Under the pieces are notes generated by a model, which made no database searches, was not told the origin of the DNA, and worked only from the letters and a program-made list of their open reading frames with translations. Shown piece by piece: positions 27,307 to 39,707 of a stretch of 64,000 bases of DNA. This stretch comes from Monarcha castaneiventris obscurior (taxonomy: Eukaryota; Chordata; Aves; Passeriformes; Monarchidae), in assembly GCA_026261815.1 (NCBI GenBank), contig JAMPIT010000174.1, forward strand, positions 15,438,001-15,502,000. The letters are read 5' to 3'. Each line of letters begins with the position of its first letter. The first letter of the stretch is position 1. Both the position numbers and the translations under genes were made by a program.

Positions 27307-27689
27307 ACCTTTGTGCCTGGAGTGCTGCTGATTTTAAGGAGGTGATGACCTCCCTGGTGGGTACAGAAGGAGCCTATGGTGACAGCCACATCATAGAGAC
27401 TGGCATGAAATTCCACAGAAGATGAAATACCACATTTTGCACATGGGACTGAGTCAAGCTACAGAACCTTCAGAAGAACAAGGAAATATGGTTTATGAGG
27501 AACAAATGAAGGAAATTAATACCCTGTTGTGGGAGCAGTAGTGGTCTTCAGATACCAAAATAACTGCTCCAGTGTGAAGGTGAGGAATCTATTCTGGAAA
27601 GGATTAGAAATGAGTTTCAATCAAAGCAAAGACATTAGGGGATAAAAATCCTAAACAAACCCTCTTTTGAGCTGTGGGTAGAGCAACAT
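27307..27689. other. Unique DNA between two CR1 pieces
   Basis: No gene. The sequence after 27600 may contain the diverged upstream part of the older CR1 listed next, but I cannot place the boundary by eye. Confidence 0.5.
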
Positions 27690-27854
27690 TGAGCAGACTG
27701 TCTGGGACACTGTGATGACTCCATCTCTGGAAATCTATGAGAAGACTTTAAACAAGCATCTGTCAGGACTAATACATCTGCTGTTGCTGCCTCTTAGGGC
27801 AGGGGATAGATGAGATAGCCTCTCAGATCCCTCCCAACCCTATGAGGCTATGAC
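27690..27854 (+). mobile_element. Old CR1-type LINE 3' end
   Basis: The sequence shows 'ccatctctggaaatctatg', 'actttaaacaagcatctgt', 'gggcaggggatagatgagat', 'ccctcccaaccctatgagg', then a worn terminal repeat 'ctatgac' ending at about 27854. This fits an older CR1 subfamily, of the type with 'catctgtcag' and 'caggggnttgga' in its 3' end, and not the dominant avian one. Divergence is clearly higher than in the 14.6- and 19.4-kb copies, so insertion probably predates the main bird radiation. It stands 384 bp after another plus-strand CR1 piece, by chance as far as I can tell. Confidence 0.7.
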
Positions 27855-29924
27855 ACAGAAATGAATAATTCACTTTTTATATTTGCAGAGATGTGGAAAT
27901 AAATAATAACTGAAAGTCCAATCTTAGCAAAACTCAGAAGACCAGGAAAAACACATATAAATCATTGGTAATAAAATAATTTATACTGTATTGCAAAGGT
28001 GTTCAGCACCTAGACAGTCAGGCAGCTTTTCATAATACCTCAACTACAATTCAAATGTCAAGTGAAAACAGACTTGCCAATTCTACCAACCAACAATTTT
28101 GAGATTTTCTAGGTGAATTGCCATATGAATTTTGAAAAATAGAGCAAGTAAGGAGGAGAAATAGTCCCTTCTAACTTGTAAGGTGTCAGATCTTTGACTG
28201 TACATGATCCATCATTGTGACAAAGACAACATTCAATTAATTTACAGTCAGTTTTATTGCTGAATATACTTACTACATGGTCTGTGCTACAATTTAGCAG
28301 AGCCAGGCACCCACACATAGGGAAGAAATGGATGTTTGAAGTGTCTCTCCCTCAAAATAGCCCATGTTAGTTACCAGCATCAGTACTATTTACTCTGGGA
28401 GCATGCACTTGAACAAAACAGAGGCTGCCTACAACAGATTAAAGACAGATTAAAAACATTTGTTTTAAAAAGGTTAAACCGCATATGAATAATTTATTCA
28501 AAATGCTCCATGTAATTAGCAATACAGGAATCATTTGGTAATAACTAAACCATTACTGTGCACTTTCTGCATGAGCATAACAGCCTTTACTGCCTGTCTG
28601 TGAAAGTGGTATAAGAGCTCAGCAGCAGTTTCTCAGATAACTGCTTTTGCATAAGCGCTTTTTGTGCTACTGAAACTATTTTGGCTCGATTAACAGCACC
28701 AGGTGCCCTATATAAGAATATTATTTTTTAATTGGTTTTAATGTTTCTTCCCTGATTGGTTCCAGTTCAAACCCAGTCCTGAAGGGTTTGTACTACAATA
28801 CTTGTGCCTAAAGCTTTACATCTACCCTCCGTGGAGTGATGCCTAAAAAATGCATTCCTTTGCTGGCAAATCCACATTTATCTCAGGTTCTGAAATGGTT
28901 TTAGTCACCATTTTAAAGCTTCTTTCTGTGATGGCCATCACGCTTAGGTTTGTAAGGCTGTTATTGTGGAACCCCTCTAGAGGTATTGTTTGTTCTTTTA
29001 TTTGTCTTCATTCAGTGCATATGTGGGTGAAGGGGCTGACACAGACATTTGGCTTGTTTTGAGTGCTCCCATCGGTGCTTCACAGAGTGTACAGAAGATC
29101 AGGGAGGTGGAGGAATGATAAGGACGAAGAACTGGTCTGAAATGTTGGACAGAAATTTCTCAAGAAACAGCAAGTGGCAAAAGCTGAACTAAAGTACAGG
29201 ACAAATTCTTCCTTAAACATTTTGAAATAAAGCTTCTAATTTCACAGACCATTTTTGGTTCCTCAAATGTCACTGGATGATGAATACAGAAATTTTAAGA
29301 TTTTTTTTAATCTCCAGTTTAGGCTTCACCAAACTTCACTGTTTGTCTCAACACCACCACTGTCCTTTGTTGTTTGGGTGCATAAGGTGAGGCCTCAGGG
29401 AAAGTTTTCAGGATTCTAAATCTCAGATCTGTGGACATACATCAATGCCTAACTCAGGATCTTGTACTTCAAGGGAGCCTTGTTTGGTGTAAACTGTGGT
29501 TTTGAGATGTTGGAACAATGTCCAACAAGGCTTTTAAAGCTCTCTGCTCTTTGGTGAAGAGGTCTAGAGCCTAACACTGACCTGCCAAAAGGAGAAATCT
29601 GATTTAAGGGAGAGTGTGCGTGAAAGGGGAAGGCAGGAAGGGGATAATACAACATGCAGCATAAAAAGAAGTGAGAGGTCCAGGGCAAACCCCAGCCAGC
29701 TGAACACTGGACTTATGGCTGGAAATGAGCACAGGACAGAGAAGATACAGACAATAGGGTTTTGCTAACTGTGGTAAAGCTACCTGGATGGCAAAGGCCA
29801 GGTACTTAACAGCTTCTCTGATTTTGATGTCGTGTCGCATTGAGGATTAGGCACTGGTACGAGATGCAGAAAAAAACCCTTCCAAATCAGTCCAAATGGA
29901 GACCAAAACTTGACTTTTCAGTTT
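27855..29924. other. Unique DNA with a possible conserved non-coding block
   Basis: No gene is recognised. The block at about 28450-28760 is AT-rich but not simple-sequence and carries many TAAT/ATTA homeodomain-type cores, a 'gcataagcgc' word and a TATATAA string (about 28711-28717). Its texture resembles vertebrate conserved non-coding elements; this is an impression that cannot be tested without alignment. The rest shows only short frames on both strands. Confidence 0.5.
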
Positions 29925-30285
29925 AGAATCATGGAATGGCCTGGACTGGAAAAGACCTTGAAGATCCTCTGGTTCCTTCTGTCCCCCATGGGCAGGGACA
30001 CCTTCCACCAGACCAGGTTGCTCCAAGCCCCATCCAACCAGGCCTTGGACACTTCCAGGGATGGGGCATCCACAGCTTCTCTGGGCAACCTGTGCCAGGG
30101 ACTCACCACCCTCACAGGGAAGAATTGTTTCATAATATCCATTCTAAACCTAATCTCTTCCAGTTTATATTAATTTCTCCCTTTCCTGTCACTTCATACA
30201 CTTGTAAATAGTCTTTCTCCATCTTTCTTGCAGGTTCCTTTTGGGTCACTGTTAGTTCTCTTTCCCAGGCTCAACAATCTTTAAC
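29925..30285 (-). mobile_element. CR1 LINE 3' fragment
   Basis: Reversed CR1 of about 360 bp, the longest in the window. It begins with one remaining octamer-type unit (TAGAATCATGGAATGG) and continues with 'gacaccttccaccagacc', 'ccatccaaccaggccttg', 'acttccagggatggggcatc', 'tctctgggcaacctgtgcca', 'ttctttcttgcaggttcc'-type sequence, and a last piece 'cccaggctcaacaatctt' after a short deletion. It is 5'-truncated. Frames of 87 and 91 codons on plus (29910-30173 and 29936-30211) lie inside the element and are not genes. Confidence 0.95.
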
Positions 30286-33200
30286 AAAGGTGTGACGACA
30301 GCAACACAGGGATCAGTTATCTACTAAGGTGCCATAAACTAAAAGTGTCCATACAGACACTTCTGAGCATCTTTGAACTGTAGTTGACTCTTCCATTGTC
30401 TGTAAACTGAACATTTTTGGTCCTTGCTGCTTGATTTTTTTTTAAACTCCTCCTAAAACTTACTTAAGGAAAACTCATTGGGTAAACATCTCTGCTAAGA
30501 TCCAGGACCAACTGGACTATGCATTTTGCCAAACATTGTCAAAAAAAATCTAAGCAAACTTATGTATGATCTTCTTTGCTATCACCCATTACTCACTGGC
30601 AAGAAAGCCTGAAGAACACTTTGCAAATATCTGTGTTCTGCTGTTTGCATGCTAAGCTGAAACCGTGGACCTAATTTTCCAAAGTAATGAGTACACAAGG
30701 CCTGCTCATTCCAGATGGTGGAAGAACTTTGTTGGTCTATGAAAATGCAGGATATAATAACCCAGAGAACATCCCAAAAAGAAGCACTGATGAACATCAC
30801 ATAAATTGTCTTGTTTTCTCCTTCTTTCTAAAATTCATACCCATGCTGCTCCTCTTGAAGGGACATGTATTGATGAGCCTAAATTTGGAAATGTAAAGAA
30901 CTGCAGACAACTATAATAAAGGAGGACCAAGGAAGATGGAGCAGACTTCTCCCTTGGAAACGTGCAGTGCTGTTGTGCATTGTATCTTGCTGTCAGATTA
31001 CATTTCAGAACTGAGCATGACACCTCAAGCATGCCCGCTAAACCAAATTTGAATAAAAATTCATATTACAGCAGTTCTGCTGCCAGGAAACCTCTACTAA
31101 CGATGTCCAATTTTGCTCCAATGTACATCCCCCATGCTTAAGTGTGTTGCAGTCTGTGTTGTTTCCCTGAGTGTCTGAAGGCCTGCTAAGATTTATAGTG
31201 TAAAACCATTCCATTGACACCGCATTGGAAAAGAAAGCTCTGCAAACACAATGAAGGTACATGAAAATCTCTCCTGTAAGAAAGCAGAGGAAGCATCTTT
31301 TTTGCAATATATTGTAAGTAAAGCAGATCCTCATGCTGCTTTGAATGTTTCATGGGGTTTTTGATAGCATCTAATTTGCCTGTACTATTTACAGCATCAA
31401 TAAAAAATGTTCTTCATTTTACAAATGAAGAAATATCAGGGAATTAAGTTGTATGTTTGAGATAGTGATGAATTCTATAAGTTCAGTCCCTTTGGTACTT
31501 CCAGAGAGATGCAATGAGAAAAAAACTTTAGAAAACAAATATTGTGTTCACAGACTACTTGTAATCACCTCTTCAGATCATCTTAGCTTTTTGGCTTGTG
31601 AAGTACATTAATTTATTATGTGAGAAGGAGACTTTTGGAAAGAACTTAGGCCTCATTTCCTCCTTATGGCCACTGCTGTCCGGGCTCTTGAGCATTTTTT
31701 TCTATCTTGAGCGAATTCTGCCATGTGCTGAGCATCCTGTTGAGTTTAGTGGGAATAAAAAAGCACATTCATAGCTCTTTGCAAAATTAGGTTCTTTACA
31801 CTAGTTGCATCTGCATTAGAGATAGATTTCAGGGCCATGTCATAAATATAGTGGTGTACATGTACGTATCTCCCTCAAAATGCCTCATTACATGTCTCAC
31901 CTCAGCACACCTCAGCTGGAATGACTTTCTGCATTCTGTGTTAAAAAGAGTTTTTTCCAGACCATGTACACATTGTTACATGAATAAAAATTATAAGAGT
32001 AGATTTTAGAGGATTACCAGATGTCTGTGGTTAAAATATTAGCTATTAAATAATTTAAGAGTCCAGGAAAAAAAAAAAATCAATCCTTCCTGCTAAGTGT
32101 TCAGCATAAGAAAAATGAAAACATGTCTAATACAAGCCATATAAAAGTGATGTTAAAAGTCTCTCTACTGAGAAGCTGATCAGAAATACCAAGTGAAACT
32201 GTAATTTCTTCCACTTTAATTAACTTGATTCTCCAACAAGATGTCCTTGTATGTTCAGCAACCCTTCCATTTTATTTTATTGAAGAAACTTATGTTTCCC
32301 AACTTTTTTTATGCTATAGTGATATGAGAGCACATTATATATGTTTTTCTGTTTAAGAAGCATCATGTTTGTCCAATATAAAATAATAAAATAATTTCTA
32401 GTCCAAGACTGGTAGCAAGATTTGAATGCCTAAGATGCAGCTTTATATACTCAGAGCACAGAACTTCAAACCTAAGTGATAATGGGTTGATATCTGACAA
32501 GTATCCATTACCCTGTTATAAATATTAAAGCACAGGCAGTGACAAACCCCCAGATTATGATGCTTCATCATTCAAGAGTATCTCACTCTTTGCTTACAAC
32601 TTCCCCTTGTACTGTTAGTTTCCCTACTATTCAACCAGAAACTCTGTTTTTGTAACAGCTTGTTGAGAGAACTCCTTGTTTTCCCAGTATGTACTTGAAG
32701 ATCAATGAGTCTTACCAACATGCCAAGTCAATCTGTTCCCTGCTGTCAATCACCTCCCATAGAACAAGAATGTCTGTCTCACTGGCTGTATTTTCATGCA
32801 GATACCCTGCAAAAGTTTAATTAAAACACTAACAACAACTGATCATGAAATACACTCCAGAACACTATTTAAGAAATAATTCGATATGTCTTAGATAAGA
32901 CTTTTTATGAAGAACGTTTCCTCTAAAGGGTCACTGAAGACAAAGGGATGAATAAACAGTATGAACAGTTTGACAGTGACTCTTATGATTTAATTTTGAT
33001 TTCAGCTGTTGGATGGTTTAGCCTATTTTAAAAAGTGGTATCTACTTGCAACATCCTACTTGATGATTGTCCAAGAATAACTAATTTACATTTAAAAAGA
33101 AGTACAATATTGCTCTTAGCTTGGCGGCTGGAAGAGGGGGGTGGAGGAGAAGAAATTTTCCAAACAGGGAAAGCAGGTGACAAGTTTTACAAGACTGACT

Positions 33201-34509
33201 TTTCATGGCAGCAAGCAATAAGGTATCAGCCTATGCTACTACACCCATTTTCAAGAAAGAAAATTAAGAAGCAGTGTGGGAATTTCTCATTCTCTTGTAT
33301 TCTGTGGAGCTCCAGTGTTTGCTATCACTGGTGCAAGTTAAAAACTGTGGAGTGGTATAGTGCTACCTAACCAACATTACCTAAAGTCTGAAAAAGTGTA
33401 GCCTTCAGGTCTGAAACAGCCAAATTTGCCATATTCCAGGCTAACTATGAGTGATGCAGAGCGCAGATGAATTAACCAGCACAGTCAGAGCCGACACAGT
33501 GGAGGGAGCTGTCCTTTGAGAAGGCAATAATGGGAGCCAGGGGAACCCCAAGGGGAAGTCAGTAATATTTGGGGAAAAAGGGAAGAAGTGGAGCAGAAGC
33601 AAAGAGAAAGAAGATGTAAGTTCACTTGAGGAAGACTGAGGACCACTTACAGACGACAAACTCCTGAAAGTCTGAAACCCCTTTTTATTTCATTGCTCAA
33701 GTTTTGCAGTGAATTAGTGCCATACTCATAACATTATATTTTAAAAAATTCTGTAAGATGTAAAAATATGTATATTGTGTATATATGTGTATATATGTGT
33801 ATATTTCTAGAATAGATTGTTAACAACAGAAATTTGTCTTGTCCACTGGAGTAGGTCAGCTTCTAATCTATTTTCTAGTTAGCAAAGTGGTTTGAATGGT
33901 ATGAAAATTCAGTAGGGTCCAGAAAAACATGAAGAGTTAAGGAACTGCAGACACTTTTAACACTGAAACAGATTTCTTTTTTTTCAGAAACAGTAAATGT
34001 TGGTGAATTGGCCTAATATGAGAACATTAGGAACAAGGAATGATTATAATTGCAGAGGTATTACATCACTGGGAGAAAAAAAGCAGCAGTCATGGCCTGT
34101 TGCAGAGAACATACGTGTTGTCCCCACACATCGCAGTCATTGGAAGCGGAGATGAACTATCCCCATCTTTTGTAGAGGCTGAAGGCACAGCCCAAAATAT
34201 TTAAAAGTGGAAAGAATTCTTGCAGCACTTAAAGTTTCTTTTCTGGCTCTTTTTTGTCCTACATCTGTAAGCCAAGAACTTCTGATAGATCCAGCCTCTC
34301 GTCACCTGACTTTAATAGGTTGATTCTCACAGTGCTTTTGGACGCAGGGTCTCACTTCAGTCCTCCAGTTGTCCCACAATTTCTCTGCTAGATCATCTAC
34401 TTTTGGTCTACTTGAGCAAGTCGAAGTTTTTTGGAATTTGCATGATGAAAGTGTCCTGTATCAATGTCTTTCCTTTCTATAGATCTGTGAGAAAAAGAAA
34501 AAAAACAAC
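30286..34509. other. Unique AT-rich non-coding DNA
   Basis: No gene is recognised in this stretch. Frames reach 111 codons (33035-33370, plus) without a familiar motif. A purine-rich strand at about 33530-33625 gives a serine/leucine-rich minus frame (33441-33659) that reflects composition. A TA/TG microsatellite is listed at 33766-33805. No RNA gene or recognisable transposon was seen. Confidence 0.65.
33766..33805. repeat. TA/TG microsatellite with 10-bp higher-order unit
   Basis: An alternating purine-pyrimidine tract. Within it the decamer GTGTATATAT recurs at 10-bp spacing (from about 33777 to 33804), so it is a small minisatellite made of dinucleotides. Alternating purine-pyrimidine DNA can adopt unusual helical forms and is prone to length change. 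Confidence 0.85.
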
Positions 34510-34569
34510 CATGCAATTCATTTGCATGATTAGGAGGACAGAAGATAATACACCACATCAATATGCAAA
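34510..34569. promoter_or_regulatory. Cluster of octamer-like (POU) sites
   Basis: CATGCAA at 34510-34516 and TTGCATG at 34522-34528 form an exact inverted repeat with a 5-bp spacer. The right half includes a full octamer word ATTTGCAT (34520-34527). A further ATGCAAA lies at 34563-34569. Octamer words are bound by POU-domain factors (established). Whether these sites are used here is unknown; such words also occur by chance in AT-rich DNA. Confidence 0.4.
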
Positions 34570-34589
34570 CAGGGACTACTGAGGTTTTA

Positions 34590-35400
34590 AGTAGTTAATG
34601 GTCTTGAGCAAGTTGTGGGGGGCATCAGTTCCTGAAGTGATGATGGGAAGTTTTAAGACAAAAAGGAACATGCTGTTGCTGCAGTTGTGCCCAGGGTGCC
34701 ACATACATCTTATGATCCCTGGGCAGGCTCCATGCGTCCCTCACTCATATGCCCCCCCTCTTCTTGTCCCCTTCACCAGAATGTACTCACCAAAGCCATC
34801 TCTTAGGCTTTGGAGGAGGTCTGGCTGTGCCTGGAGAGGTCTGGGAGGATCATGTCTTGGACGATGCCACCAGGTCTTTGTTTGGGAGTGAGATGAGCCA
34901 GAGGTGTGTCGAGAATCCCTTGATGAGGTGGCCCTGGGACTTCTGTTGGACATTCAGCTCTTTCTTGCTGCCAGGAGTCTGCAAACATTGAAGCATTCCG
35001 TGGTCATCAGCCCTAGCTGGCTCAGTCCTTTCTCTAAGAGTGAATCTTCACCTTCTGTTTTCAGCCTGAGCACTGTTCTTTTGATAGAAGACTCAGCCTC
35101 AGTCTGGCTTCTCAAAGTTATGTTTAGTTTTCCAGAAAGTTTTTCCATTGGTCTTCTCAGACAGAAACCCACTCCATGGTTCCATCTAAGGGCCAGCCTC
35201 AGTCCTTCCCCAAGACCTGCTGTTGCTGCAGCACTGAGTGCAGAGCTCCTTAACAAGGGATCTGCTGCAAGTAGGTATTCTTGGGACTGACAGAGCAAGG
35301 GAAGTTATGACAATGCTGTTACATCTACAGGACATGTAAAGACAGAACCTGAAGGTAATGACCCCCTCATGAAGATCTTTTCCTACCAACTTGCCTGCCT
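34590..35400. other. Stop-poor block with open frames on both strands
   Basis: G+C-richer block where frames overlap heavily: plus 34598-34891 (97 codons) and 34904-35290 (128); minus 34954-35298 (114), 34741-34953 (70), 34803-34988 (61) and 35186-35389 (67). On the minus strand a good donor (CTTTG/GTGAGTAC, exon side ending at 34791) and a passable acceptor (TTCAATGTTTGCAG, exon starting about 34979) bracket about 190 bp. The frame running through that interval hits a stop 12 bases before the donor, and frames on either side do not join. A decayed exon or retrocopy on minus is possible; I recognise no protein in it. Confidence 0.35.
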
Positions 35401-38400
35401 AGGATGCTGTGGGCTCAAGACGGAAAATAAGAAACTTGGTAGTCCAGACTGCAGTGCAAACTGAAACCTAAGTGTGTGTGATGGCTTTCACATGATTTAT
35501 GAGAGCCTGGTGGCACATGAACATGGGGAATGACTGAGGGAGGGTCAAGTCCATGGGGAATAAGAAAGCTGTCTCTTCAGATGTTCCATGCATCAGGGAT
35601 GCAGGGCAGGGGGAAGAAGCTGCAGAGTCCACAGCTCTCTGCTGAATCCAGAAAGGGAGCACTTTTTCTGCTAGGAGACAGGACTTATTGGACTTCTCTC
35701 CAAAGGTATAGTTCCCTTTTTCCCTTTAGTACTAGCAGTGACAACTTCTCTTGTTGAGGGCAGAATGACATTTCAAGAGTTTATTGAGTAAGTTTATGTT
35801 TGCATTTCTTCCCTGAAATTTCAAGTGGGACATCCTGAGAGAAGATTTACAAATCACAGATTCACAAATTCACAGAGTATTCAGAGTTGGTCTTTTGTTA
35901 GCATTTTTGAGCTGGGGTTTTTACTGTCAAAACCAGAAAATGTTCTTTTTGATAACAGTGCCCAAGGCACAGATCATTGGAAATACCATATACATTAATA
36001 AGGCCTTTGGTAATTTAATTTTAGTATTGAATATCTGCAGATGCCCAACACATATATGCTACATGTTTATGTTGCACAGTGTGGTTAGGATATGTCTGGA
36101 TATCTGGTATGCAAGTTTAATGTATAAACTGCTCTTTAAGTTGTTGATTATATCCTTAGGCAGGTTCTAGTGAATTAATAGGACTTGTTGATTGGTAAAA
36201 AATAATAGTGAATCCAAGTTTGCACGGTGCTGTGAAGAATAAAGACTTGTCTTAAAGGTAGTAAGTTTTAAGTGAGCAAGTTAAAATGCATAAAATATAA
36301 AGTGTAATATGAAAAAACCCAGCAAATCTAAATTATCATTAAAGCACTCCTCAGAAAATTAACCCACATTTATGGTCACACTGTTCCAACAACAGAAGGG
36401 AAGGCCAGATGTTTCCCAGCCATACAAGAGGTCACAAGAAGAAATATCCACCTCTCATTCCCAAACTGGTTCTCATTCTTCCTGGAAGACACCTTTTTTG
36501 TAATCAAGAGAGATCAATACCTTGATTTATCTGAATAACACATTTAAGCAAGTCACAAACCTCTGCGATGGAAGTTAACGAGGACGGACTGTCCAGGGGG
36601 TTTTTAGCAATTCATTTTTCTTTAGTGAGGTGAGAGAGGTTTTGCTTAATTCCAGTTTTTCCCTCTCTGTCCTGTAACAGATCAAGTATATTAAATTGAC
36701 CCAGGATTACCTGTTCTACTTAAAAAAAAAAAAGGAAAGGGCAGGAAAAAAGCCAGATATGTTCTCTACTTGCCTTTCTGCCTGACAAACAAGACAAAAA
36801 CAACTCAGATGTGCCAGGTGCAAACTTACTGCTGCTTTTCTGTGAAGTTTAAAGACAAGACTTCAGTAAAGGCCATTCAATAAATATCTGCTGTAGCTAA
36901 TCAGAGCAATCTGAATGCTGGAACTAGCTTTTCATGTCTGCAATGGGACAAATCAGATACCTGCTTAGAGCACGCCAGAGTTTTCAACACTTGGGCTGTA
37001 AAAGACATAATCAAAATGTTTCATGAGGTGTAACTTGCACAACTCTACTTCCTTAATAATTAAAGAAACGCCTCAGACTCTGTGCACGTGCTCTGGCAGG
37101 AATGGTGCCACTCAGAAATAAATTGCATGTCTGCTTAAGATTCTTCCCCAGCATTATTAGAATCTGTCCAGTAAAATGATACGAACTTAATTTGCCATAG
37201 TACTAATTTACATTGCCATTAATGAGAACACAAGTTTTAAATCACAGACATGGAAGTACTATTGTGCATCCAGCTTATTCCGACTCCACTCAGGGTGATA
37301 AGGCATTCTCTAGACAATTGTAATTATGAGTAATTTGTAAAAGTAATAAGAACTGCTTTTTATTACAGGCAATAAAAATCAATTCTTCATTCAATTATCT
37401 TTCCTGGCTATGATATGATAGCTGCCCTGAGTGAGTGCAACAGGAAAAAAAGCTGGGCTAAATCCTACGGAAAATAACTATTAAAGAAAAAGGCAATAAC
37501 ACTATTAAAAAACCCCCCTAACAATATTTCTTCTCCAACTTCTTGTCATAAAGACATGACAATAAATACCTGATGATATTGGTACAATCCCTTTTCTTAA
37601 GACACCAAATTCACATATATTGATATTATTTTAAACATAGGACCAATTTAATTGATTCAGTAGGATAATTCTCGTAGTTAAGATGCAGCAAAAATATAAA
37701 TCTTCGTAGAATCAGGGTGATGGTGAAGAAAAGCATTTTAGACGTAATTAGTTTTCATGCAGTAAAACTTGTTGAATTAGAAGTTAAACATTAGCTCCAA
37801 TTTTAGCAGGAATTAGAGCTTAAATCGCAAATACCTTCTATTTAATAATACTCAGGGTTTTATGCAGGGATGTTTTTCACACAGGAATGTATCTGGGGAA
37901 AAGTCCTTGTTTTTGATTTGTGTTTTTCTCTTTCATTTCAAATTTTTCTATTCAGTTTGAAGGGTCTGGAAACAAACAAGTGCATCTGCATAAAAAGCCC
38001 ATTTAATAAAATAATTTTGTATATTTTGTATCACTTTTTCATAAATTTTTGGTTTCAGGGCAATTGAAACTGAGGAAAAAGAATGTCACATTTCCTTTTG
38101 AAGGTGGGACTTGATTTTTGTTTATTATAATTTCCTCATCTGCCAGAAGTGTGAGATTTTCATGGAAGTAATAAATTGAGCCTCCAATGCAGGAGGATTT
38201 GAGGATGGGTCACTTTACCCCAATAACTTTGCTCTCCTTTCTTAATAAGGAAAAGACAAGGTATATTTGTTTGAATTTTGATCCAGAGTATTAGAAATGA
38301 ACAAATACTCTTTAATGGGCAATCTGTTCAAGGATTAGATGAATCAAAAGGTTTTTGGGGACCCCATTTTTTACAACCTCTCTAGCACAAAAAATCTATG

Positions 38401-39588
38401 CTAAGGCAGCAGTGGATGTCAGCTTTAGTCAGGAACCATTTCTGGAGCACTTTATTAAAACGAATCCATATAAAATATATACTCTTTGTCATCTTTTCCT
38501 CAGCCTTTCTCAAATCTTCAACTACTTATTTGCAGAGGATCCCCTTCTTCTTTTAAATTGTATTTTAAAAATTTTCGTCCTTCTCTTGAGTTCTGTAAGT
38601 CACTTACATAGAAGGGATCAGTAAGAAATTTTCTGATTAATATTTGTAATAACATTTCTTTTTCTGAATATTTGTGAAGAATGAGTTTTATGATGTCATG
38701 GTAACCTCAAGTTTGTAGTCAAGTTTTCAGATCCTTCTCTGAAAAGAGCTCTGTTAATTGGCAACCTGTACCTATAGCAACAGAAATGCACATCCTTCAG
38801 TTACATTTTCCAGCCAAGCTTTTTCTTGGGAAAAGCTTCTCAAAGCACTCCTTTTAGAGGAACATTCAGTTCACAAGAAAAGAAGGAAATAAACTGGACT
38901 GTAAATTTGCTGCCATCAGTAGAGTGATCTTGCTTCCCTTTAATCCTTCACAAAATTCTGATTTTAATTGGATAAATTTGGAATAAGACACTCACAAGGC
39001 ATCAACGTGGAATATTTAGGCTTTTAGAAAAAAATCAGGGTAAAATGCTAAAATGAATGTACTATTTTCAGAGTATGATATGTCCAGCTCTGGTGTCAAC
39101 AGCAGGCCATGCTCTCCTGCCTTCAGATGTGATTCTGAAGAGGACTGACATAACCTAACCCCAAAAACTCTCCAGTGCAAATTTACTGCCGTAAAAATGG
39201 GTGCTCATTATACTGGCAAGATCCAGTTTTAATATTGGCAGGTGTAATGAAATCTTCCTCTGCATCATAGTTCCTGAGCTATGCCATCCTTGTTATTGCA
39301 CTCCTGAAACTCTCTTAAGTAGAGAACTCAGCATTTGCATAAATTCCCTGAGGATCTATGAAGAAAACGTTCCAAGGCCCTCCGGGGCTAAGTGTGTCTG
39401 GTGAAGTATATGAATAAATCTGTCAGTTTTGAATCATTAGGAATGGATGGCTTTAGGGTTGATTTTAAATGGGTGCCAGTATATCTCAGGGTTTTACTAA
39501 AGACAGAGGATGGTCAGGAGAAGCTTATATTATTCTCCTTGTTTGGATAGGGTTAATGAGAGTGTTACCAGGAACTGTGTGGGAGTTA
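35401..39588. other. Unique AT-rich DNA with a possible conserved block
   Basis: No gene is recognised. The part at about 36880-37350 is AT-rich and well-mixed, with homeodomain-type cores ('aatttgccatagtactaat' and 'cattaatgagaacac' near 37190-37235) and few simple runs. It resembles vertebrate conserved non-coding DNA in texture only. Elsewhere frames are short, the longest being 91 codons (35895-36170), with no familiar translation. Confidence 0.55.
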
Positions 39589-39707
39589 TAGAATCAGAGA
39601 ATCACAGAATCATTTAGGCTGAAAAAGACCTTTAAGATCAAGTCCAACCATTAACCCAGCAATGCCAAGTCGCCACTAAACCATATCCCTAAGCACCACA
39701 TCTACAA
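39589..39707 (-). mobile_element. CR1 LINE 3' end of a different subfamily
   Basis: Reversed element of about 119 bp: tail units (ATAGAATCAGAGAATCAC), 'catttaggctgaaaaagacc', 'tttaagatcaagtccaacc', 'attaacccagcaatgccaag', 'cactaaaccatatccctaag', 'caccacatctaca'. This body differs from the common avian form seen at 14.6 and 29.9 kb and matches the second well-known bird CR1 type with 'gtccaaccattaacc' and 'aaaccatgtccctaag'. It is 5'-truncated. Confidence 0.92.

Noticed and set aside
29910..30211. Plus-strand frames of 87 and 91 codons
   Set aside because: They lie within the reversed CR1 element; they are antisense readings of its 3' end, not protein genes.
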